NCBI GenBank assembly: GCA_903813345.2
Contig: CAIIXF020000003.1
Span: 9,506,218-9,570,217, forward strand
Length of the DNA stretch: 64,000 bases
Reading direction: 5' to 3'
From: Owenia fusiformis
Taxonomy: Eukaryota; Annelida; Polychaeta; Sabellida; Oweniidae
In this document: one piece after another, positions 44,901-51,834 of the stretch
How the letters are laid out: the number at the start of each line of letters is the position of its first letter
How positions within the stretch are numbered: the stretch's first letter is position 1
Notes under the pieces: model-generated
Seen by the model: only the letters and a program-made list of their open reading frames with translations
The model's database searches: none
What the model was told of the DNA's origin: nothing
Translations under genes and position numbers: made by a program

Positions 44901-46813
44901 ATACATTTATAATTTACTTTAAAAATTGCACAGTCCACTCAGTTTATTCTATTTGAGAAAATAAATGACTTACTGTGGGCATAGGCCCTGCACTTATTTG
45001 TTGATTAGTATTATGAAATAAATAAAACATAAACTAAAAATAACTTACTGTGGGAGTTGGCTTATTTTCATACCACTTTTTCCTGCAAAAAATAAAATGA
45101 TTTATGAAGCTACACGTCTGTAAAAGAGAGTTGAACTTTTTCATTTTGACTAAAAATGGCCCAAATTTTTGGTGTTAGTTTTTAAAAAAATGACCACAAG
45201 CTTCCAACACTTCCCGATGGCTAGTCTGAAAGGTGGTACAATTTAGTATCAGAGCCATCTATAAAGTAAGATCCCTTTCATGTTAATAAACATAAAAATT
45301 GCACAATGCCTATGACAGATGTGACATATCTATAAGTACTGTTAAATATAGATAATTATAATAATAGACCAACCTACCAAACCCTGTCCACTCATGTGGT
45401 GCCAACTATGACCATTAATTTGAATTTTAGTGTTTGAAAACCAGGTTAGCGACTCTCATACTGCATTGTTTTTCTTCAAACTTGTTCTATTAAAAGCTGA
45501 GACTGCTAGTCTCAGATTAAAAGCAAAACAAAAATGCCTTTCTGTTGGTACATTACACTGTAATACAGACTGAGAGTCCCTCCCTTTTGCAGCATTTGGA
45601 TCGACAGCTGTGAGAAGCCCATGTTTGTTTTTTGAAGAATAATTTCAGTTGGGTTGTTCGTCAATCAATATGTTAGTTCAACAAGTTAAACCCAATACCA
45701 CGGCTTTCATTTATAATCTGAGTGTTCTTGTTGCCGTGGTTGGGTTTAACTTCCGTGCTATGCTTTCATTGGTTGCAAATTCTCACTATCAGTTATAAAT
45801 AAAACGCGCATGGAATTCTATGCGCTGCCATAGGCCATCATTAAAAATTTTTGCATCAAGGGCCGAATAGGCACGGATGTTAAACCCAGGGCGGGCCACA
45901 AGAAATGTCAGATAAGAAATAAGGCCCAGACTAGATTTAAGGTACAGCTGGAAAGTAACATTTTGGTAAAAAATTGCTATACCTGCACATGTTATTTTCT
46001 GGTACAAAATAAAGTATGAAATCATGTATCAATTTCCTTGCTTTTTTCAGGAAAGTATCATTACATTGTTTTCTTTTAGAATATCTGGTAGGCGTTCAAA
46101 GGGAACTCCAGGGAATTCTGATATTTCACACTTCCTGTTTTTCCAAATTTTCTTTCAAAGTTTCCAGACAACACAGGAGCTACCATTGACCTGTTTCCAG
46201 GTTTACTAAAAGTAGACAGTGTAATGATACTTTCCTGAAAAAAGCAAGGAAATACACACATGCCTTCATACTTAATTATGTACCAGAAAATAACATGTGC
46301 AGGTATAGCAATTTTTTACCAAAATGTTACTTTCCAGCTGAACCTTAACTTGTTGAACTATCAATATGTTAGTCCAACAACATTAGACCTAGCCTGGGCC
46401 TTGTTTCTTATCTGACATGTCTTATGGCCCCGGCTAATAACTGCCCCAAGAAAATTCCTAGAACGCCGTTATTGAGTTTAACGACGTTGAACTATCAATA
46501 TGTAAGCTTACAATAGTTAATGGATATATTATAACATGGTCATGTGCATATAGGCCTCGATTAGCAGCTAGACTCTCATAATACATGTAGTTTTTTTTAT
46601 TTTTAAAATTTTTACTCACTTTTTACTGATGCCTGCAGACTTTCCGGACAATAACTTTGACAATTTTTTATCAGATTTTTTTTCAATGCTATATTTAGAA
46701 AGATATGATGTAGCACATATATTCTGCTTTCTAAATACATATGATAATAGCTTGTCTTGGCAACAAATCGCACTTTTTAAGCAAAACATTTTTCTTAGTA
46801 TGGAGGCTGACAT
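29210..46813 (-). CDS. RBFA: mitochondrial ribosome-binding factor A homologue (RBFA), 5 exons
   Basis: Exons: 46620-46813, 45049-45082, 43228-43395, 40974-41086 and 29210-29921, giving 406 aa with all phases consistent and GT-AG introns. The N-terminus is basic and Cys/Ser-rich with no acidic residue in the first 18, as expected for a mitochondrial targeting peptide. Residues of about 75-200 are a RbfA KH-like domain: RLDQLNTVIFRNITDLLAT, HVQISKVKMVSDMSGVNVYW, and, across the 11 kb intron, YKLRSALIQQ joined to LPNLTFLKD. The last 200 residues are acidic and charged, as in animal RBFA. Bacterial RbfA binds the small ribosomal subunit and helps 16S rRNA 5' end maturation; animal RBFA acts on the mitochondrial 28S subunit. 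Intron 4 contains the whole of monooxygenase copy B on the opposite strand. No alternative upstream start was seen. Confidence 0.85.
30110..30930 (+). repeat. dispersed repeat, copy 2, split by a foldback
   Basis: The left half (about 30110-30215) matches 27690-27800 and the right half (about 30825-30930) matches 27800-27905. The 600 bp between them is the foldback element, so that element inserted after this repeat was in place. Confidence 0.55.
30215..30820. mobile_element. foldback element, about 200 bp arms
   Basis: Left-arm landmarks GGTCTCTAACTGTGTCTCAC, GATCAAGACTTGTAA and CCAATATGGCGGTTT reappear inverted on the right as AACCGCCATATTGG, TTACAAGTCTTGATC and GTAAGACACAGTTAGAGACC. The loop is short (about 60 bp). 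The ORF at 30513-30758 is one arm read through. Lies in RBFA intron 4. Confidence 0.75.
31950..32159 (+). CDS. copy B exon 1: signal peptide and temptin-like domain
   Basis: 70 codons, phase 0 end, donor GTTAGT. Encodes the signal peptide, QFFQGQIPNGDKVPHPC and GVGHRNSEGGGNRNPFG. The start ATG is followed by a classic hydrophobic core and aligns with copy A's start. Confidence 0.9.
31950..40318 (+). CDS. temptin-like/copper type II ascorbate-dependent monooxygenase, copy B, 8 exons
   Basis: Exons: 31950-32159, 35159-35291, 36623-36721, 37463-37642, 38429-38601, 39021-39270, 39460-39556 and 39796-40318, giving 554 aa. A signal peptide (MDQLMILIFLTLCVLRPADG) is followed by a temptin-like domain (residues about 21-115), a Cys-rich linker, and the N- and C-terminal copper monooxygenase domains. 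Copper ligands are complete: HH in SAVMHHSIVFGC, H in QHHWNNPEL, HxH in LHMHYLGKS and Met in SAEMCYAFVRYYP. PHM, DBH and tyramine hydroxylases of this family hydroxylate aliphatic carbons with ascorbate and O2. The substrate here cannot be told. The DOMON domain of DBH is missing; PHM also lacks it. The product should be secreted, since no C-terminal hydrophobic tail is present. The gene lies wholly inside RBFA intron 4, on the opposite strand, and head to head with copy A. Confidence 0.9.
32938..33104. mobile_element. MITE, CAGGCCCGTAGCCAGG family, with AACTG TSD
   Basis: The termini CAGGCCCATAGCCAG and TGGCTACCGGCCTG are flanked by AACTG (32933-32937 and 33105-33109). Lies in copy B intron 1. 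Confidence 0.78.
34330..34960 (+). pseudogene. decayed non-LTR reverse transcriptase fragment
   Basis: Successive broken frames read VTLDYSRAFDSI (motif A), then GLCQGCPLSGMIFNLATEIF, then TTYADDATAF (the YADD motif), in the order of a LINE reverse transcriptase but with stops and frameshifts between. A monomer of the TGTCACCACCTGTCATTTG repeat family interrupts it at about 34720-34830. Lies in copy B intron 1. Confidence 0.6.
35159..35291 (+). CDS. copy B exon 2: temptin-like domain
   Basis: 133 nt, phase 0 to 1. Encodes KDSDNDGMSNGQELGDPSCV and WTPGSQANRT. Follows a 3 kb intron with a MITE and a reverse-transcriptase relic. Confidence 0.9.
35960..36063. repeat. short perfect inverted repeat (stem-loop)
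   Basis: TATGACCTGAATCGATTGCA plus AACTT is inverted about 100 bp further as AAGTTTGCAATCGATTCAGG and TCATA. A 25 bp stem in copy B intron 2, perhaps a very short MITE. Confidence 0.65.
36623..36721 (+). CDS. copy B exon 3: Cys-rich linker
   Basis: 99 nt, phase 1 to 1. Encodes CEPWNSPKCMGQNQWDFC and ends ICPALDAT. Four cysteines as in copy A. Confidence 0.87.
36900..37140. repeat. tandem diverged units in copy B intron 3
   Basis: Loose repeats of TTTGAACTTCTGAGAACTTG, AAGATTTTGAAAAAA and GAGAAGGTCATTGAAGGTCA-like segments with a spacing of about 60-120 bp. No coding sense. Confidence 0.45.
37200..37295. repeat. tandem TGTCACCAC...GTGGTGACA-type unit
   Basis: ATAACAATATGTCACCACTT followed by TTGATGGTGACAT occurs twice in a row. 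The ends resemble the termini of the MITE-like repeats at 41.5, 43.4 and 62.6 kb. Confidence 0.6.
37463..37642 (+). CDS. copy B exon 4: first copper site histidines
   Basis: 180 nt, phase 1 to 1. Contains AVMHHSIVFGC. The donor is GTTTGA, weaker than copy A's GTTAGT, and a TIR element begins only 24 nt downstream. Confidence 0.88.
37667..38152. mobile_element. TIR element 24 nt after copy B exon 4, TATTA TSD
   Basis: The left end CAGGCCTCCTAGACTTCTAA and the right end TTGGAAGTCTAGGAGGCCTG are inverse, with arms of about 100 bp. TATTA is duplicated at 37662-37666 and 38153-38157. The interior contains another inverted pair, AGTTCACACCAACGGCGCTT against AAAGCGCCGTTGGTGTGAAC, possibly a second nested element. 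Confidence 0.8.
38429..38601 (+). CDS. copy B exon 5
   Basis: 173 nt, phase 1 to 0. Encodes MYREAAPCGMRPADKRC and MGFRIGKTGFSKIVIQ, with conserved cysteines of the N-terminal monooxygenase domain. Confidence 0.9.
39021..39270 (+). CDS. copy B exon 6: HHW and HxH copper ligands
   Basis: 250 nt, phase 0 to 1. Begins HHWNNPELRDDYY and ends SVLHMHYLG, where HMH is the second copper site pair. This is the exon that carries the LINE in copy A. Confidence 0.92.
39460..39556 (+). CDS. copy B exon 7
   Basis: 97 nt, phase 1 to 2. Encodes KSIKLEQYRGGKMITSLGED and YNYDSPVMH, a beta-strand segment of the C-terminal domain. Confidence 0.87.
39796..40318 (+). CDS. copy B exon 8: methionine copper ligand and C-terminus
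   Basis: 523 nt. Contains ELRERDEGLLTCNYNS and SAEMCYAFVRYYPF, then a Cys-containing tail that ends CDEKIATEENKDDP at the TAA. The hydrophobic tail of copy A has no counterpart here. Confidence 0.92.
40392..40397 (+). promoter_or_regulatory. polyadenylation signal of copy B
   Basis: AATAAA 74 nt after the stop codon. It is the first such hexamer downstream, and it lies before RBFA exon 4 on the other strand. Confidence 0.5.
40974..41086 (-). CDS. RBFA: RBFA exon 4: RbfA domain
   Basis: 113 nt, phase 0 to 2. Encodes VKMVSDMSGVNVYWVATGDL and ends AAYKLR, the strand-helix core of the domain. The donor is GTGGGA. The exon lies just beyond the 3' end of copy B. Confidence 0.85.
41461..42940. mobile_element. 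1.48 kb TIR element with an internal satellite
   Basis: The termini TGTCCCCACCA and TGGTGGGGACA are inverse. The interior holds about five units of roughly 162 bp (41625, 41788, 41950, 42112, 42273), each with CATCCCTGAAAATTTGAAAT, GACAAGACTTTACAGACAAG and AATCCAAAATGGCTGCC. A GGACGGACAGACAGACGG tract precedes the right end. Lies in RBFA intron 3. Confidence 0.75.
43228..43395 (-). CDS. RBFA: RBFA exon 3: start of the RbfA domain
   Basis: 168 nt, phase 0 to 0. Encodes RLDQLNTVIFRNITDLLATG and VQISK, the N-terminal helices and first strand of the RbfA KH-like domain. Confidence 0.85.
43428..44570. repeat. tandem array, about 8 units of about 145 bp
   Basis: Units start near 43428, 43570, 43718, 43862, 44005, 44150, 44295 and 44440. 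Each includes AGGAATCTCTTTTATA, ACAAAACAAGGCATTAACAT, AATGTCACCACCTGTCATTT and ACTGCTGAACACCGAATCTA. Units are highly alike. Single related units occur at about 34715 and 62650. Lies in RBFA intron 2. Confidence 0.85.
45049..45082 (-). CDS. RBFA: RBFA exon 2 (34 nt)
   Basis: A small exon encoding KKWYENKPTPT, with acceptor TTTTTTGCAG and donor GTAAGT. Too short for an ORF scan; found by the phase match between exons 1 and 3. Confidence 0.75.
45893..46435. mobile_element. foldback element in RBFA intron 1
   Basis: The core arms start TTAAGGTACAGCTGGAAAGT (45938) and end as the inverse at 46348, with near-perfect pairing for about 140 bp per side, including TTCCTTGCTTTTTTCAGGAA and AGTATCATTACA. 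Outer arms (GTCAGATAAGAAATAAGGCC against GGCCTTGTTTCTTATCTGAC) extend the symmetry to about 45893-46435, with an extra 50 bp on the right. Confidence 0.75.
46620..46813 (-). CDS. RBFA: RBFA exon 1: presumed mitochondrial presequence
   Basis: 194 nt, ending in phase 2 at a perfect GTGAGT donor. Encodes MSASILRKMFCLKSAI and a basic, Ser-rich stretch ending SAGISKK. The split Lys codon continues with KKWYENK in the next exon, which is the conserved KKFWY/KKWY start of the family. Confidence 0.75.
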
Positions 46814-47520
46814 CTTGAATTACGAGGTGAAGCTTACACTGTACGAAACACTACCACTTTGTTTTTTTCCCGGGAATTACATCTATCATGTTTGAATGTC
46901 TAAGAATCATTAAATTCTATCACATCATGGAGACTTCAAGTGCAAGCTATGATGTTGGCAAATGTTTTTGTTTGTTTTCTTTACGATGCAACCAGGGTTG
47001 CGAGCAACCTAAGCAGTTTAATTGGCACAGTTATTAGTAAAGGTTATCTAATTCTGGACTTATGTGCCAAATTTTGGTCAATGAGAACATAATTTGTAAA
47101 CTTATGTTTGATAATCACTATACCCTCAGTATGCATGATTTGTGGCCACCATTTCTAATGGATTTAAAGAGAGGAGCATTGCTATATAATCCATTGAATC
47201 ACCAAGAGCTTTCTGGGTATTTCTTTGAAATATTTAATACTTTTGTCTTTCAAATATCATTGGGATATATCCTCAGCATCCATCAAATTTTAGAAGTTGT
47301 ACATTACTTTAGGTAAAGGTGTATTGACCCTTGAGGCATGGTTATCATAGCTGTTTGCAGGGCACATGGCTAGTTTTTGAAAAAAATGTAGATATAAGAT
47401 TCTATGCTTAAGGTAAAATGGGTACCTTTTGTAGAGGTATGTAGCAAGTTGTAAAGACCATTGAGCTTCTTCACAGTTGCTTTAATTAGTCCAGAATTGA
47501 ACAAGCTTTCATATGATATA
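46814..47520. other. 5' flank of RBFA
   Basis: Non-coding sequence upstream of RBFA exon 1. I see no clear promoter motif; the region is AT-rich. Any RBFA 5' UTR should lie near 46814-46900. Confidence 0.35.
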
Positions 47521-48317
47521 CTAGATAACGGCAACTCCGCGGAGTAGCAAATCCCAACGAACAAAATATCAATTAGCGAATTCCAATCAATTATACTCGT
47601 TACATTGGTTAAAATTGAAAAAATTAGATTTTAGAATTGCGAATTCCTGCAAAGCAGCCATTTTGAATTTTCTGAGATACAAATCTGAAAAATAATACCA
47701 TAATTGTGATCTACTCCAAAATTCCTTCAATTTGAGTATAATATAGCCATACTTTGAAGGGATCAAAAAATTATTGCGAAATCGTACATTAGACGGCCAT
47801 TTTGAATTTTACGAGGCTCGAATCAGAAAAAAGATACAATATTTGCAATCTACTCTTAATTGCCTTTCATTTGAGTATAATAAAGCTATACTTTAGAAAG
47901 ATCTAAAATTTAGCGAAAATTTCTGTTTTCCTGTCCCCCCATACACGGCCCCTGGGGGTCAGGATGAAAAACACAGAATATATGTGAAATAGATAAATGT
48001 TGTGAATATACTACCAAAATTTCAAACAATAATATTAATTACTTTGGTTCAGAATGAAAAATTTATGATTTTTGCGAAAAAGTCCCGTCATTTTTAAAGC
48101 GGCGGCCATCTTGAAAAATTTTTTTTTTGCGTAAAACTATTCACCAATATACATCTTTCCACTAAATATGAAGAAAATCCGTCTACTAGTATTTGAGTTA
48201 TCTTCCGGACAGACGGACGGACTGACTGACTGACTGACTGACTGACTGACGGACTGACGGATGGACGGACGGAGGGCTTCACTATATCCCTACCGAACTT
48301 CGTTTGTTGGGATAATA
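47521..48317. mobile_element. TIR element, single-unit relative of the 17.7 kb element
   Basis: Starts CTAGATAACGGCAACTCCGC and ends CGTTTGTTGGGATAA. Carries one copy of the 470 bp internal unit with CATACACGGCCCCTGGGGGT and a GACTGACTGACTGACTGACG tract before the right end. It differs from the copy at 17699 mainly by having one unit instead of two. Confidence 0.75.
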
Positions 48318-49913
48318 ACATATGCTGATATGCTATTTGGGATTGGTGGTTGATGGGGGTACAGTCATTATGAAACACCTTGTATAAATATATGAAAATG
48401 GCATTGTTATTTAAAGGTTTAAAGGTATTAATCAATTGCAAATATAAAAAACACATGAAAAGTAGAGTAGTTTTCATTATTTATTTGTGAAAAAGTTTTA
48501 TAGATAAATGGTAAAATTCTTTTACATATCATAATTAATCAAAATATATCAAGTTTACATTATGTACATATAGTCATAAACATTAGAAGAAATGTATAAT
48601 ATTAATTTTTATACTTTTATACATAATTTTCTTTCATAATTGTTTAACCCTAAATCAAATTTTAGAATATGAATTCTACTCTTAAATTTGTGAAATGATT
48701 TTCTCCTTTAAAGGGAGTGTGTCATTTATTACATGAAAAAAATACATATTTATAGGTAGCATGTCTCTTAGTGAGAAAAATAAAATACATTTATGACAAA
48801 AGTAGATTACATTAATATTGGTAATGAACCTTTGATATGTTGATTGTGTAGTTTTGATTGAGTAGCAGATATGACTAGACACTTTTATACAATACACCTA
48901 TGGCTGTATGGTGCTATTACAAAAAAGAGTTCTTAAAGAATTCCTAAGTCTAGATTTTTTTACTATGACATCATGGTATCCATGGAAACAGCAACTTAAT
49001 TTACAATTCAAATTTTAGAAAGCCTCTGGTAATTATTACTAGACTATTTGTTTGTAATTGGAATGGGAATTTTCAGAACTTGGAACATTATTTATATGGT
49101 AATGTACCCCTGGGTGTATATCTAGTCAAATGTTCTTCCATCATGTTTTCACAGTTCCCATAGCAACATGTATTAATAAAAAAAGCAAATTGTTCCCCTA
49201 CTATGATGTCACAGTTTTGTTTCCATAGCTACATGGCCAGGAGAAATAATATATAAATTACGGTACTAATTCAATTTAGGTTACAAAAACCTCTAATACC
49301 ATTAGACAGTATTTTCAAAGTACATGAAAATCCAAAAGCTATTTTCCTTTGAAAATAAAGAAAAATTGGATTGAATTTATTTTGGATAAAAAAATATGAT
49401 AAATTAGTTCTGATTATACTTTTTAATTAAATGCAATTAGAACACATACACAACCTTTAAATACTTCCATATACTCAGCAATTTACAAAAAATATATTTA
49501 ATGATATATATGTACAATATTCTACACAAATATACATACAATATAATTGGAATGAATTTAATGGACAAAATTACATTTTAATTCTGTCCCTATTTTCACA
49601 TATCACATGACTTGATTTAAACGAATCACATATCAGAAATCTTGGACTTTGAAAGTTAAAGGTACTTCCTTTGGACGGATATTATATGGACTGAGAACTG
49701 ATAAGTTTCAAATGACTTATGTCATCTGCTTGTGTTTTTTCCTCTTCATTTCTTTCTAAAATCTGAGTAAACCACCTAATTTTCTGAGATTTCTATACAG
49801 TAAAAAGTCAGAGTATTAATTTTATGCCTGGTATGTTCACTTTCCTTGCTATTCCCTCTACTTTCTATTAAATTTTGAATTTTAAAACATGACCTAAATA
49901 CTTTTCTTAATCA
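48318..49913. other. intergenic, no gene recognised
   Basis: AT-rich sequence between RBFA and the kinesin gene. No ORF with family features, no RNA gene seen. Confidence 0.45.
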
Positions 49914-49921
49914 GTGAACAT

Positions 49922-50506
49922 TAGTGGTGTCAATTAACCGCTTGAGCATTAACCGGTTAACCGGGGGTTTTTACCGGTTAAAGTCGGTTAACCGGCGGGA
50001 AATTTGAACTGATAATTTCAAATGAAATCTTCATCTTCGATCTTGAAAGTTGAAAAAAATTGGAAAAATGATATATCGGCGTTTATTTTTACGTTCGTCA
50101 AGGCTTACTCTATTCTATGTAAGTAAGCGCGGGAAAGCAATGTGGCAGGGATTAAAGTTGCTGATTGGATGTTTGTAAGGAATTATCGGACCTATCACAT
50201 GTATGAGTAGCTCACATGAAACTGACGCTTGAAAAACAAACAGATTAAAATGCAAAGTAAGAGCGGGAAAGCAATGTGGCAGGGATTAAAGTTGCTGATT
50301 GGATGTTTGTAAGGAGTTATGGGACTTATGACATGTATGAGTAGCTTACGTGAAACTGACACCATAAAACCAAACGCATTAGCATGCAAAATAAGCGCGG
50401 GAAATAACAGAATTATACACGGTCAACTAACCGCCCATAAAAACACAGACCGGTCAAGGCATTATCGGCGGTTAACCGGTTAACCGGTTAATACTTGACA
50501 CCTCTA
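49922..50506. mobile_element. hAT-type non-autonomous element with perfect 8 bp TSD
   Basis: The termini TAGTGGTGTCAA and TTGACACCTCTA are inverse with one mismatch. GTGAACAT is duplicated exactly at 49914-49921 and 50507-50514. The 8 bp duplication, short TIRs and many subterminal GGTTAACCGG motifs fit hAT. An internal unit of about 145 bp (GCGGGAAAGCAATGTGGCAG and following) is present twice and in part a third time. Confidence 0.85.
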
Positions 50507-50514
50507 GTGAACAT

Positions 50515-51340
50515 ACTTCTATGAAAACTGACAGTTTCATCATTTCAATCATCATTTACAAAAAATGAAAAATAGATACAAAATAGTCTTATGAAAAAAT
50601 GTAAAAAAATTACATGTCAGCTATTAAACAAAATCAAATTGCTGAACTGTAAGAATTTTTACTAATTAATGGAATCACAGAGTATGCTAAATCACATCAG
50701 CAGTAAATACACTGGAATATTGTATGATTTACAAATATTGAAAATCCTCATTTACAATTGTTCTAGATATGTTAATTGCAACTTTCTGGATGCCCTTTAT
50801 ATAAGCTAGAGCCATTTAGCTCTTTGTTTTACATTATTATTTTTGTGGAAAGATTATATAGAATAACAGTTTGTGAAAGTCACATTTTAAAATTATCCAT
50901 AATTATACATATAATAAGCACATATTTCTGTTAAATTAATGAATTATGCTTATACTGTTATATCATGTATTTCGTTTAATTCCATACAAAATGAAATAAA
51001 AAAGAGATTTTTAATCGTCTTCAACATAAATGAGGAAGTGTTTACTAAACAGTAAACTCACATATCTCAGCCTAAGACTGTTAGTAGGTCTAACAAAATC
51101 ATAATTTACTAAGGGAGCAGTACCACATCTCTGTTGCATAATTACATCAGCCTTGTGACGACTTTTTCTCATGATCTGCTCATTAAATGTAAAAATACAT
51201 GTGCCATAGTTATTTCCAGCATAACTCGACTAAATTTTACATACTTCATTTAAATAAATTTCATATACTTTAGTATAACTCATCGATTTAAGTTATTTCG
51301 CATTGATTTGATTAATGCATTGTTACTTGATTAGCATGAT
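50515..51340. other. intergenic, no gene recognised
   Basis: AT-rich sequence downstream of the kinesin gene. Could include its 3' UTR further right. Nothing else seen. Confidence 0.4.
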
Positions 51341-51349
51341 ACTGACTGT

Positions 51350-51610
51350 TGATGATGAAATCATGAGTACTCAATTATGACATCATAATCACTCCTTTAT
51401 GACATCACTAGTACTGCATGACATCATAAGTACTCCACCATGACGTAATGTGACTACTACATTATGACATCATGAACAACCTATTGTGACACTGTAAGTA
51501 CTCCATTATGACATCACAATGACTCCATTATGACACCCTGAATAATCCATCTTGACATCATCAATGGATCAATAGTTCCTTAGTACACCACATTTCATCA
51601 TGACGCCAAA
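51350..51610. repeat. TGACATCA-rich minisatellite, 3' flank of the kinesin gene
   Basis: Irregular units of about 22-26 bp built on CTCCATTATGACATCATAAG. If the kinesin transcript runs past about 51600 this lies in its 3' UTR. Confidence 0.65.
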
Positions 51611-51708
51611 AATACATCACAAAATCATATCTTTAAGTTCTTTGACTGATTTTAATGCCTCAAACTCCAAATATGGTAATATTGGAGAACGCAATTCTGA
51701 TTGTCCAA

Positions 51709-51834
51709 TTACATCACAATACAGGCACTGCTCCCTTTTTTCTCCTTGCCACCTTCCGCTTTCACTTTAGTATCGCTCGCTGGACCTTTTGCTGCATTCC
51801 CATTGGCTGCAGTTTTCTTTTGAGCTTGAAGCAT
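51709..51834 (-). CDS. KIF28: kinesin last exon: Lys-rich tail ending in a CaaX-like motif
   Basis: 126 nt including the stop, entered in phase 0 through a TATTTGTAG acceptor. MLQAQKKTAANGNAAKG, then VKAEGGKEKKGSSACIVM and TAA. The other two frames stop within the exon. The last four residues fit the farnesylation consensus (Cys, two aliphatic residues, Met) and lysines precede them. Confidence 0.72.
   Translation of the reverse strand: MLQAQKKTAANGNAAKGPASDTKVKAEGGKEKKGSSACIVM

Noticed and set aside
48094-48477. 127-codon ORF rich in Ser/Val/Pro repeats
   Set aside because: The repeats are the GACTGACTGACGG microsatellite of a TIR element.
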